Shown one piece after another: positions 1-8,498 of a DNA stretch of 64,000 bases (within the stretch, counting starts at the first letter, position 1; every line of letters starts with the position of its first letter). The position numbers and the translations under genes were made by a program. The notes beneath the pieces are model-generated. The model searched no databases. It had not been told where the DNA came from and saw nothing but the letters and a program-made list of their open reading frames with translations. Source of the DNA: Pinibacter sp031553495 (lineage in GTDB: Bacteria; Bacteroidota; Bacteroidia; Chitinophagales; Chitinophagaceae); assembly GCA_031553495.1 (NCBI GenBank), contig JAVBLN010000009.1, forward strand, positions 62,001-126,000, read 5' to 3'.

Positions 1-1
1 T

Positions 2-490
2 CGTTTATGGACGTCTGTTATAGAACCGAAAATATTATCGAAGCAATTAAAAACCTGCGAGGTGGCGGTTGGCGCATTGGCTTCTTCGGGGGGGCGTACT
101 CCCATTATGGTAACTGAAGAAATGGTGAGCAATATGCGTCCCGGCAGTGTGATCATTGACGTTAGTATCGATCGTGGAGGCTGTTTTGAAACTTCTGAAA
201 TTACCAGTCACGAAAATTCCATATTTATGAAATATGGTGTGATACATTATGGCGTGCCCAACATTCCATCGGGTTTTGCACGCACGGCTTCGCAAGCTAT
301 CAGCAATGTGTTAATGCCCTTACTGATAGAAGTAGGCGATGCCGGAGGTTTTGAAAACCTGATTTGGCATAAGATCCATTTACGAAGTGGTATTTATTTG
401 TTTAAAGGCGCCCTTACCGATTTTCACTTAAGTGAAAGATTCGATTTAAAATATACTGATCTCAATTTGCTGATAGCGAGCCAACGGTAA
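2..490 (+). CDS. ald: Alanine dehydrogenase, C-terminal part (5' end outside window)
   Basis: This is the last 162 residues of an alanine dehydrogenase, the NAD-dependent enzyme that interconverts L-alanine and pyruvate plus ammonia. The reading frame is open from base 2, so the gene begins upstream of the window. The NAD-binding half shows the family signatures GRTPIMVTEEMV, GSVIIDVSIDRGGCFETS and a HYGVPNIPS-like segment followed by ARTAS. The C-terminal tail of about 50 residues after GDAGG matches the longer Bacteroidota form of the family. The GTG at 62 is internal and not the start, because the residues before it (TSVIEPKIL and CEVAVGA) also fit the family. Confidence 0.88.
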   Translation, partial: RLWTSVIEPKILSKQLKTCEVAVGALASSGGRTPIMVTEEMVSNMRPGSVIIDVSIDRGGCFETSEITSHENSIFMKYGVIHYGVPNIPSGFARTASQAISNVLMPLLIEVGDAGGFENLIWHKIHLRSGIYLFKGALTDFHLSERFDLKYTDLNLLIASQR

Positions 491-551
491 CCCGGTGGCA
501 GCAGGCATTTCGCCTCAATTGAAAATCATTACTACTCTGAAAACCAATATT

Positions 552-1115
552 ATGAGTAGGGATCTATATTTTATAGCAATAAATCCACCACAGGAAATTT
601 GTGAAGAGATCACAAGTTTTAAAAACATATTCGCTACAGAATATGAAAGCCGCGCAGCTCTGAAAAATGTGCCGCATATAACATTGAAAGTGCCTTTCAA
701 CCTGCCGGCAGCAAGGCATGCAGGCCTCTACAACTGGTTTGAACAGTTATATATTAATACCGGTCACTTTCAAATTGATCTGCAAAATTTCGGATCATTT
801 CCAAATAAAAACAATCCTGTTGTTTTTGTGCGTCCGGTAATGAACGCATCATTAGCAGCAGTGCAAAAAGAAATTTTACGAAGCTTTCATAATCATTTTC
901 CGGCAATACCGGTTATGAAAAGTGAACAGCATTTCTCACCGCATATTACCATTGCTTACCGCGATCTTTCGTTCGAGCATTTTGAAAATGCCTGGAAGAT
1001 CTTTCAAAATATAGAATACAAAACTTCATTTACGGTAAATGATTTTCATTTGCTGCAACACGATGGCCGGCAATGGAACATAGTAAGCACCTACGCAATT
1101 AAAACACAGCAATAA
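552..1115 (+). CDS. 2H phosphoesterase superfamily protein (2'-5' RNA ligase-like)
   Basis: A 187-residue protein of the 2H phosphoesterase / 2'-5' RNA ligase family, whose members act on 2',3'-cyclic phosphates or 2'-5' linkages in RNA. The two hallmark HxT motifs are present: PHITLKV with His42/Thr44 and PHITIAY with His131/Thr133. The ATG at 552 is chosen because MSRDLYFIA begins the first beta strand of the fold. An ORF extension to 495 adds residues without family resemblance. It lies 61 bases after ald. The actual substrate cannot be deduced. Confidence 0.8.
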   Translation: MSRDLYFIAINPPQEICEEITSFKNIFATEYESRAALKNVPHITLKVPFNLPAARHAGLYNWFEQLYINTGHFQIDLQNFGSFPNKNNPVVFVRPVMNASLAAVQKEILRSFHNHFPAIPVMKSEQHFSPHITIAYRDLSFEHFENAWKIFQNIEYKTSFTVNDFHLLQHDGRQWNIVSTYAIKTQQ

Positions 1116-1138
1116 TTATACATTTGTTTTTTTGGGGG

Positions 1139-1206
1139 ACCGGCGGCAGTGCTACTATTGAGCTTCCGTTGTGTCACTCACTTGTACTGTAGTAATGCTG
1201 TTCAGC
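1139..1206 (+). repeat. Core repeat, type I (copy 1)
   Basis: A type I copy of the window-wide core repeat, preceded by a T-run and GGGG as in several other copies. The central GTTGTGTCACTCACTTGTAC block is intact. It lies in the 297-base gap between the 2H phosphoesterase and the GH130 gene, which otherwise holds only AT-rich sequence. Confidence 0.9.
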
Positions 1207-1412
1207 ACATTCAGCGCAACCTGCTATATTATGGTTAGCAGTGGTTATCACAATTTCATGTTACCTACAGAATATGAAAAGAACGTCAATTTTGAATGAC
1301 CATAAACCGCAATAATCAACAATTTGTAAAGCCACAGGAAATTACTGTGTGATTATATTGTAAACAAAGCTATTTTGCATTCGGTAACCAAAAAGTAACT
1401 GCAAGCCTGCAT

Positions 1413-2462
1413 ATGAAAAATGATATAGTAAATAGGTTTTCACAAAATCCGGTATTACGGCCATCGGATTTTCTACCCAGCCACCAATCACTTGAGGTAA
1501 CAGGTTTGTTTAATCCGGGCGCATTTGAGTTTAATGGTAAAACATGGCTGATTGTGCGTGTTGCAGAAAGAGCTATACCAAAACCACACATCCTGTCATT
1601 TCCGGTTCTGCGAAATGGCCGCGTTAAAATAATTGACATTGCAAAAACCGACCCGCAACCTGACACTTCCGATCCTAGGGTGATCAATTATAAAGGTGCC
1701 AATTATCTGACCACACTATCGCATTTAAGATTGCTCTGCAGTGATGATGGCGTTTATTTTTATGAGCCGGAAGGCTATCCATTATTGCAAGGCGAAGGTA
1801 TTTTACAAGGGTTTGGTATTGAAGACTGCCGCGTAAGTAAAATTAATGATACCTATTATCTTACGTTTACAGCGGTTTCTGAAAATGGCGTAGGTATTGG
1901 TTTACGCACTACTACTGATTGGAAGAGTTTTACGTCATGCGGTATGATATTTCCACCGCACAATAAAGATTGCACCATTTTTGAGGATAGAATAAATGGT
2001 AAATATTACGCATTGCACCGTCCAAGCGGCATTGGCATTGGAGGAAATTATATCTGGCTTGCGGAATCACCTGATGCCATTCACTGGGGCCATAATGTTT
2101 GCCTAGCTAAAACCCGCAAAAAAATGTGGGATAGCGAAAGGGTAGGCGCAGGCGCTGCGCCTGTTAAAACAGAAAAGGGCTGGCTTGAAATTTATCATGG
2201 AGCTAATGAAAAACATCAGTATGCCTTAGGAGCGTTGTTACTGGATTTACACAATCCTACTAAAGTGATAGCAAGAAGCAGAGAGCCGATCATGTTTCCT
2301 TCAGAACCTTATGAATTGACAGGCTTTATGGGGAATGTTATTTTTACAAACGGACATATAGTAAAGGGTGACGACTTGATAATGTATTATGGCGCCGCTG
2401 ATGAAGTAATTTGCATGGCAACACTTTCTATTAGCCAGGTTCTTGCCACTTTAAATGTGTAA
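1413..2462 (+). CDS. Glycoside hydrolase family 130 protein (glycosidase/phosphorylase)
   Basis: A 349-residue five-bladed-propeller enzyme of the GH130 type. The family contains phosphorylases and hydrolases of beta-mannosides, such as mannosylglucose and mannooligosaccharide phosphorylases. Visible family motifs are GIEDCRV, where Asp138 is the expected catalytic acid, then CTIFEDRINGKYYALHRPS, RVGAGAAPV, WLEIYHG and YYGAAD near the C-terminus. There is no signal peptide, so it is cytoplasmic. Its end overlaps the start of an MFS transporter by 8 bases. This suggests an uptake-and-cleave pair for a small mannoside, which is an inference. The natural substrate is not readable from sequence. 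Confidence 0.87.
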   Translation: MKNDIVNRFSQNPVLRPSDFLPSHQSLEVTGLFNPGAFEFNGKTWLIVRVAERAIPKPHILSFPVLRNGRVKIIDIAKTDPQPDTSDPRVINYKGANYLTTLSHLRLLCSDDGVYFYEPEGYPLLQGEGILQGFGIEDCRVSKINDTYYLTFTAVSENGVGIGLRTTTDWKSFTSCGMIFPPHNKDCTIFEDRINGKYYALHRPSGIGIGGNYIWLAESPDAIHWGHNVCLAKTRKKMWDSERVGAGAAPVKTEKGWLEIYHGANEKHQYALGALLLDLHNPTKVIARSREPIMFPSEPYELTGFMGNVIFTNGHIVKGDDLIMYYGAADEVICMATLSISQVLATLNV

Positions 2463-3771
2463 ACCAAAAATGTTTAGAAAGCTAACATCTGAGTTTGTCC
2501 ATTTTCAAAAGCAGCCATTTAATTTCAGAATGCTGATATGGACTAATGTGGTTTACACACTGGTAATGCCGGTAATCGACATATTCGCTGCAGCATATGT
2601 AATGCGTAATTCAGACGATCCTGTTAAAGTGGTCATATATCAGCTTGCCATTTACACCGGTATTCCGCTTACATTTTTTATTAATGGTTTTTTGCTGAAT
2701 AAGTTTCACATCAAATTATTATACTCAATAGGAATGATGTTGAGTGGAATATCAATGATGGTAATGATGTCGCTTGAAACACTTGATATTAAAGGTATTG
2801 GCATCGCCGGTATAATTATGGGAATGTCATTCGGATTTTATTGGGCCAACCGTGATTACCTGGCATTGTCCATCACTTCCGATAAAAACAGAAATTACTA
2901 TTATGGTTTGGAGACTTTCTTCAACACTATGATTGCCGTAGTTGTACCTTTTTGTGTTGGTTGGTTTATTGAACTGGCGGGTAAAAATGAAAGTGCTAAT
3001 GCTGCTTATCGTATAGTTACGGCAATCGTGATCATCATTACTATTATCGCTTCTATTGTGTGTTTTCGCGGGAAGTTTAAAAATCCGGGAAAAAGAAAAT
3101 TTATTTACTTTAAATTTCATCCATACTGGAAAAAGCTGCTGGTATTGGCATCATTAAAAGGACTGGCCCAGGGTTATCTTATTACGGCGCCGGCTATGCT
3201 TATTTTGCGGTTGCTTGGAAAAGAAGGAGCTTTAGGAACTGCGCAATCAATAGGCGCTATTATTGCCGCCATTGTTATGTATGCTATCGGACGAGTATCA
3301 AAACCGCAGCATCGCATCTACATATTTTCGTTGGGTCTTATTTTATTCTTTGTGGCCGCTTTATGTAATGGCATTTTTTTCAATGCCACGGGAGTTATAT
3401 TATTCATGTTGTTTCTTTTACTTGCAAAACCTTTGCTTGATATTTCCTATTATCCAATACAATTTAGTGTAATTGATATTTTGGCAAAAATCGAAAAGCG
3501 CAACGAGTTTGCCTATATTCTTAATCATGAAGCGGGCCTGTATGTTGGCCGCTTAGTGGGTGCATGCACGTTTATACTGCTTGCTTATTATTATTCAGCG
3601 GAGTTCGCGTTGAGGTATGCATTGATATTTATAACATTTGCGCAATTAGGTTCTGTCTTCCTTGCAAGTGCTATTATTAAGAAGGGAAAACTTTTGGTGC
3701 GGGAAAATAATATTGATGAGAAAGAAGATGATCAGAAATCTGCTGAAACAATTGTTTCGGGCGCTTTATAG
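2455..3771 (+). CDS. MFS transporter, probably of a saccharide
   Basis: A 438-residue integral membrane protein with about twelve hydrophobic segments and a charged cytoplasmic tail, typical of the major facilitator superfamily. The GFYWANRDYLALSIT segment after the first helices and the central basic loop (FRGKFKNPGKRK) fit an MFS permease. The start overlaps the end of the GH130 gene, so the two are very probably co-translated. Sugar transport coupled to the GH130 enzyme is the simplest reading, but the substrate is an inference from neighbourhood only. Confidence 0.8.
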   Translation: MCKPKMFRKLTSEFVHFQKQPFNFRMLIWTNVVYTLVMPVIDIFAAAYVMRNSDDPVKVVIYQLAIYTGIPLTFFINGFLLNKFHIKLLYSIGMMLSGISMMVMMSLETLDIKGIGIAGIIMGMSFGFYWANRDYLALSITSDKNRNYYYGLETFFNTMIAVVVPFCVGWFIELAGKNESANAAYRIVTAIVIIITIIASIVCFRGKFKNPGKRKFIYFKFHPYWKKLLVLASLKGLAQGYLITAPAMLILRLLGKEGALGTAQSIGAIIAAIVMYAIGRVSKPQHRIYIFSLGLILFFVAALCNGIFFNATGVILFMLFLLLAKPLLDISYYPIQFSVIDILAKIEKRNEFAYILNHEAGLYVGRLVGACTFILLAYYYSAEFALRYALIFITFAQLGSVFLASAIIKKGKLLVRENNIDEKEDDQKSAETIVSGAL

Positions 3772-3774
3772 TGA

Positions 3775-3802
3775 ATTGATAGTTGATTGTTGATAGTTGT
3801 TG
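3775..3802. repeat. Heptamer array (ACTATCA family)
   Basis: Read on the minus strand this is ACTATCA ACAATCA ACTATCA, a degenerate 7-bp-period array directly after the MFS gene. It belongs to the window-wide ACTNNNN class of heptamer arrays. Confidence 0.7.
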
Positions 3803-3843
3803 GTTACAGTGACTTCTGACCTTTCTACTGCCCACTGTAGACC

Positions 3844-3910
3844 GCTGAATAGCATTACTACCGTACAAGTGAGTGACACAACGATGCTTAATAGTAGCAC
3901 TACCGCCGGT
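3844..3910 (-). repeat. Core repeat, type I (copy 2)
   Basis: A near-consensus type I core on the minus strand, in the gap between the MFS gene and the first DUF3857 gene. It is followed by TTCATAATAAATACTG, a degraded form of the outer end seen in full-length copies. Confidence 0.92.
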
Positions 3911-4067
3911 TTCATAATAAATACTGTAAGCGCCATCTGTATGTTTTGAAAATATTTAGATGCTTTCAATTTGGTGTTTTAAGCTACATTTAGTAAAATG
4001 TGAATAGATTTTTGTCGATAGAATAATCCGACTTTTGAATAAACTGTTTTAAACCCATACTGCCAAT

Positions 4068-6029
4068 ATGAAAAAAAAGTTGAAACAAAATACTTCATCC
4101 TTATTGCTTGCAGTTATTGTATTTATTGCTGGCACATCAAAATTGCATTCGCAGAGTATAGAGGATTTTCCTTCGTTTGGTTCTTATTTAGCAGAAGAGA
4201 CCCATTTGAAAAAATGTGATTTTGATAAAGAAGCAAATGCCGTTATTTTATTTGATATCGGCAAATCATATTATAACGATCAGCACAATTTGGTAACGGA
4301 ACGAAGAACGCGTTTAAAAATATTAAATGCAAAAGGGTTGGAGTACGCAGATGTTGCAATACCTTATTATAAGAAAGATAATTTTGAATTTATTTCAAAC
4401 ATTAATGCTATCACCACAAATTTTGACGAAGCCGGAAAGGCCTATACAGCAAAGCTTTCGGGGAGAAATGTTTATGATAAAAAAGTAAACGATCTGTATT
4501 CGGAAATGCGTTTTTCAATGCCGGAAGCTAAGGCCGGCAGCATTATTGAATACAAGTATGTTAGTACGAAAAACCATTATGGAGGTTTGGAAGACTGGTA
4601 TTTTCAAACACACATTCCCACTTTGAAAAGCGCATACTATCTTGTTTTGCTGCCTAATTCAGAATTTGCTTACAGGGTTTTTAAATCGCCTGCGCTGCCT
4701 ATTACCATTGATAAAAGTGAAAACTCGGGAAGCATATATTTTGAAATGAAAAATATTGCAGGTCTGCATGATGAGCCGTTTATGGATTCAAGAACAAATA
4801 ACCTGCAGCATGTAACTTTTCAACTGGCGGCATTTATCCGCAGCAACGATAAAACCAAGTATTTCAATAGTTGGAATAATGTGGCGTCGCAGCTTTTGAA
4901 GGATCCCGATTATGGCGGGCAACTGAATAAAAATCTTTCCGGAACAGATGAACTTATAACTAAAACGAAAGCGCTGCATGCAGCTATCGATAAGGTGAAA
5001 GCCATTTATGAATTTGTTCAAAAACGAATTGGCTGGAATGGCATTACGTCAAAGTACACGGAAAATGGTATCAAAAAAGCGTGGGACAAAGGCGTGGGAA
5101 TGAATGGCGAAATAAACCTTATTTTTTTAAACCTGTTGCAAAGCGCAGGGATAACGGCATATCCATTGCTGGCAAGTGACAGATGGCACGGGAAAGTGGA
5201 CCTGGATTATCCTTTTATCGACCAGTTCAATAAAACGATTGCTTATGTGGAAATGCCAAACGGAAGGCCGTTGATAATTGATGTTTCCGATAAGAATACG
5301 CCAATACACATGATGCCGTTCAGCCTGCTTAATACTTACGGTTATATTGTAGGCAAAAAAAAGAAGGGACTTATTTTGCTGGAAGATAAAAATCAATATT
5401 CAAAAAACGAAGTTATACTTACTGCTGTACTTTCATCAAATGGTGTGCTATCCGGCACGGCGGGTGATAATAGCTATGATTATGAAAGACTGGAAAGAAA
5501 AAATTTTCTGGGTAAGAATGGTAAGCAAAAATTTTTGGAAAGATATTTTAAAGCAGCCTATACCAATCTTGCAGTTGATAGCCTTGTAATTGAGAATCTT
5601 GATAATGATTCGTTATGCTTAACCCAGCATGTAAATTTTAGGCAAACGCTGAACACTTCCGGCGATTATGCTTTTATCGATTGCCATCTTTTTTCAGGTA
5701 TTGGAAAAAATCCGTTTACGGATGACATTCGTTTTTCCGATATTAATTTCGGAAGTCCGCACAAATATTCTTCGAACCAGGTAATTAGTTTGCCCGGTAA
5801 TTTTACGGTGGATGCGGTTCCCCAAAATATAAAACTGATAACGCCGGACACCGCTTTTACACTGGTGCGAAGAATTGAAATTCGTGAAAAGCAAATTTTA
5901 TCGCAGGTAAGTTTTGAAATAAGAAACAGCTATTATGAAGTGGATGATTACCCAATGCTAAAAGAGTTTTTTAAAAAAATGTATGATATGCTAGATGAGC
6001 AAATTGTGCTAAAGAAAAAAAGTAGCTAA
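4068..6029 (+). CDS. Secreted DUF3857/transglutaminase-like protein lacking the catalytic Cys
   Basis: A 653-residue exported protein. A signal peptide covers about residues 1-29 (basic MKKKLKQ, hydrophobic SLLLAVIVFIAG, cleavage near HSQS). A DUF3857 domain covers roughly residues 60-230, a transglutaminase-like region 300-410, and a beta-rich tail follows. In the transglutaminase fold the nucleophile should follow a Gly in a G-x-C motif, but here the segment is KGVGMNGEINLIF with Asn346 at that place, and the usual His is also not evident in FNKTIAYVEM. It is therefore probably a non-catalytic member. The paralogue next door (6222-8138) keeps the catalytic residues, so the two may work together in the periplasm. 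Function unknown. Confidence 0.8.
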   Translation: MKKKLKQNTSSLLLAVIVFIAGTSKLHSQSIEDFPSFGSYLAEETHLKKCDFDKEANAVILFDIGKSYYNDQHNLVTERRTRLKILNAKGLEYADVAIPYYKKDNFEFISNINAITTNFDEAGKAYTAKLSGRNVYDKKVNDLYSEMRFSMPEAKAGSIIEYKYVSTKNHYGGLEDWYFQTHIPTLKSAYYLVLLPNSEFAYRVFKSPALPITIDKSENSGSIYFEMKNIAGLHDEPFMDSRTNNLQHVTFQLAAFIRSNDKTKYFNSWNNVASQLLKDPDYGGQLNKNLSGTDELITKTKALHAAIDKVKAIYEFVQKRIGWNGITSKYTENGIKKAWDKGVGMNGEINLIFLNLLQSAGITAYPLLASDRWHGKVDLDYPFIDQFNKTIAYVEMPNGRPLIIDVSDKNTPIHMMPFSLLNTYGYIVGKKKKGLILLEDKNQYSKNEVILTAVLSSNGVLSGTAGDNSYDYERLERKNFLGKNGKQKFLERYFKAAYTNLAVDSLVIENLDNDSLCLTQHVNFRQTLNTSGDYAFIDCHLFSGIGKNPFTDDIRFSDINFGSPHKYSSNQVISLPGNFTVDAVPQNIKLITPDTAFTLVRRIEIREKQILSQVSFEIRNSYYEVDDYPMLKEFFKKMYDMLDEQIVLKKKSS

Positions 6030-6049
6030 CGAATTGAACGATTTTTTTT

Positions 6050-6121
6050 GATGCCAGCATTAGTTTTTCATGGCGTCATCGTTGCGTCGCATTTCGTTCA
6101 TCGGTAGTTTTTCATGGCATC
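6050..6121 (+). repeat. Core repeat, type II (copy 3)
   Basis: A type II copy. The core CATCGTTGCGTCGCA is flanked on both sides by the direct repeat TAGTTTTTCATGGC[G/A]TC. The left and right flanks match each other but not the flanks of type I copies. It lies between the two DUF3857 genes. Confidence 0.85.
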
Positions 6122-6221
6122 TTTGGGCTGTATATTTAGCATTTTACAAATAGCTCAAACAGTTTTATAGTTCAATAATCTATTAGTATTAACAACAAAA
6201 TTCCATACCGGGCATAAGTTC

Positions 6222-8138
6222 ATGTTGAAGAAACAGATATTATTAACTACATGCTTTTTAATTTGCTTGTGCTTTACGCAAGCGCAGGATTTTATTTACT
6301 CGCCAACTGCCATACCGCAGGAGTTGTTGACAAAAAGCAATTCCGTAAAGCTGTATAGCAAAGATGAATTTATAGTAACAGATGAAAGCCGTGCCATTTA
6401 TAAGCACAGGGAAGTAATTACCGTATTAAATGAACAGGCGGAAAATGAATTAAAATTCGGTGAATATTCAGATGCATTCACCCGGCTGGAAGATGTTCAA
6501 ATAACATTGTACAATAAAACCGGGCTGCCTTCCAAAACATTTAAAAAGAAAGATCTTTCAACTTATGGCGTGGGCCAAAACTTAATGGACGACGTTTCGT
6601 ACTATTATTTATCAATTTCTGTGAAAGCGGATGAGTATCCTGTAACTATAGAAATAGCGTATACTAAAAAATACAATAGTCTTTTAAATTATCCCCCGTT
6701 CAATATTATTTCCCCGGACCAATCTGTAAAAGCCGCATATTATACAGCAGTTATTCCTGCATCACTTGGATTGCGTTATAAGAATCAAAATACCGGTATA
6801 CAGCCTGTAATAACAGAAGAACGCGGTAAAATTATCTATAACTGGAAAGCAGAAAATTTACCTGCAATAACCAGTGAGCCTGAAAGTGTAAGCTGGAGCA
6901 ATCGTTTTCCCAGGGTTTGGATGGCGCCCAATAAATTTAAAATGGATAACTACAGCGGCGATATGAGCACATGGAGCAATTATGGGAAATGGTATTCATT
7001 ATTATTGCAAAAGGCTAATGATCTTTCAACGCAGGCGAAAACGAGGATAAACACAATGGTTGCTGCTGCTAAAAGTGACGATGAAAAGGTTCGTATTTTA
7101 TATAATTATCTGCAGGAGAATTTTCGGTATGTGAGTATTCAGTTAGGAATCGGCGGCTTCAAACCTTTTTCCGCATCTTTTACTGATCAAAAAAAATACG
7201 GCGATTGCAAAGGGTTAAGCAATTATATGCAGGCATGCCTGGCAGCGGTAGGAATTAAAAGTTATTTGGCGCTCATCAATGCGGAGTATAATAGAATTCC
7301 CGTGGATCCGGCATTTCCGGTCAATAACTTTAATCATGTAATACTTTGTGTACCACTGCAAAAAGATACAGTGTGGTTGGAATGTACCAGTCCTTATAAT
7401 GAATATGGTGTTTTGGGAAGCTTCACAGAAAACAGGAACGCATTACTTATTACTGAGAATGGAGGCGTGCTGGCGCAAACTCCTATAAGTAAGCCATCAG
7501 AAAATAAAATGTCGGTTCACAGCACTATTGACATTACCGAAAATGGCGGCGGTAAAATGAAATCTATAATTACATGCACCGGTGAGTATAGATTGAGCTA
7601 CATTATACAATTGCAAAATACTTCGCTTGACGATCAGAAAAGTTATTTTCTTAAAAAATTTGAATTGTCAACACCTGATGATTTTAATTTCATAATGCCA
7701 ACCGAAGTGAAAAATTCAGAAAAGTTGCAATGTTCTATTGATGCTTCATTCCAAAAGATTATTGCCTTTAAAACGGGCGCTAAGTTTTTTTTAAATATCC
7801 AGGTGCCGATGATGCAGGTTTACTCTTTACCCAAAAATGATAACCGTCAGCAGGATTATTATTTTGAATTTCCTTACCAGAAAAACGATACCACTATTTA
7901 CAATCTCCCGGAAGGGTTTATTGTAGAGCACTTGCCGGCAGCCGCGAAAATTGATTGCAAATATGGTCACTATAGTTTTTCCGCAACATATGACGCCGTT
8001 AATAACAGAATAATGTCGGTGTCGGAAATGCAGTTACTGAAGTATAAAATTCCCGCTGCTGATTACAAAGAAGTATATCAGTTTATGGGAAAGATCATTA
8101 ATGAGCAAACAGGAAAGATTGTGATTGTGAAAAAGTAG
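6222..8138 (+). CDS. Secreted DUF3857 domain protein with active-type transglutaminase core
   Basis: A 638-residue exported protein with a signal peptide (MLKKQILLTTCFLICLCF, cleavage near TQAQD), a DUF3857 domain in about residues 55-230, a transglutaminase-like core in about 280-400 and a C-terminal beta domain. The catalytic residues expected of a papain-like transglutaminase fold are present: Cys329 in KYGDCKG, His372 in FNHVIL and an acidic residue at Glu387 in VWLECTS. It has the same architecture as the upstream gene, consistent with tandem duplication followed by loss of activity in the first copy. The substrate is unknown. Such proteins are common in Bacteroidota, usually without assigned role. 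Confidence 0.83.
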   Translation: MLKKQILLTTCFLICLCFTQAQDFIYSPTAIPQELLTKSNSVKLYSKDEFIVTDESRAIYKHREVITVLNEQAENELKFGEYSDAFTRLEDVQITLYNKTGLPSKTFKKKDLSTYGVGQNLMDDVSYYYLSISVKADEYPVTIEIAYTKKYNSLLNYPPFNIISPDQSVKAAYYTAVIPASLGLRYKNQNTGIQPVITEERGKIIYNWKAENLPAITSEPESVSWSNRFPRVWMAPNKFKMDNYSGDMSTWSNYGKWYSLLLQKANDLSTQAKTRINTMVAAAKSDDEKVRILYNYLQENFRYVSIQLGIGGFKPFSASFTDQKKYGDCKGLSNYMQACLAAVGIKSYLALINAEYNRIPVDPAFPVNNFNHVILCVPLQKDTVWLECTSPYNEYGVLGSFTENRNALLITENGGVLAQTPISKPSENKMSVHSTIDITENGGGKMKSIITCTGEYRLSYIIQLQNTSLDDQKSYFLKKFELSTPDDFNFIMPTEVKNSEKLQCSIDASFQKIIAFKTGAKFFLNIQVPMMQVYSLPKNDNRQQDYYFEFPYQKNDTTIYNLPEGFIVEHLPAAAKIDCKYGHYSFSATYDAVNNRIMSVSEMQLLKYKIPAADYKEVYQFMGKIINEQTGKIVIVKK

Positions 8139-8498
8139 GCTGACAAGTTGAAAATTGAAAGCGCTTATTGAATGGAGAATGCAGAGTGGTGAATTGAGAA
8201 TGCTTTAAACACTGATTGCAAGCAAAAATAAAAGCACTCATTACTCATTACTCAAAACTCATAACTTGTTGAATAGCATTACAACCGTACAAGTGAGTGA
8301 CACAACGATGCTTAATAGTAGCACTACCGCCGGTTACAAAAAAGTAATGAGTTATAAGTAATGAGTTTTGAGTGAGAATTTCAGATCTCAAATTGGCAGT
8401 CCGCCACCAGTCTACTTCTTTTAGCCACTGAACAACTGCGCCTGCTTTTTACAGTTAAAATTGCTTTATTTTGCGCTTCCTCTTTAATTTTAATAACT
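8139..8498. other. Gap of 360 bases built from repeat modules
   Basis: No gene seen. In order the gap holds heptamer arrays of the TTGAAAA and AATGGAG kind (8145-8200), a fixed linker with TTTAAACACTGATTGCAAGC, an ACTCATT/ACTCAAA heptamer array (8237-8268), a type I core on the minus strand, another heptamer array (8342-8375), and the promoter region of the S46 peptidase gene with a TATTTTGC box near 8467. Confidence 0.75.
8271..8334 (-). repeat. Core repeat, type I (copy 4)
   Basis: A near-consensus type I core. On its left it joins an ACTCATA heptamer array through AACTTGTTGAATAGC, the same junction found at copies near 18943, 25095 and 55983. On its right GGTTACAAAAAAGTAATGAG leads into a second array. 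Confidence 0.92.

Noticed and set aside
1..62. A possible frameshift in ald: another frame reads ENIIEAIKN just before the recognised part
   Set aside because: The frame from base 2 reads TSVIEPKIL and CEVAVGA, which continues the family without interruption, so no frameshift is needed.
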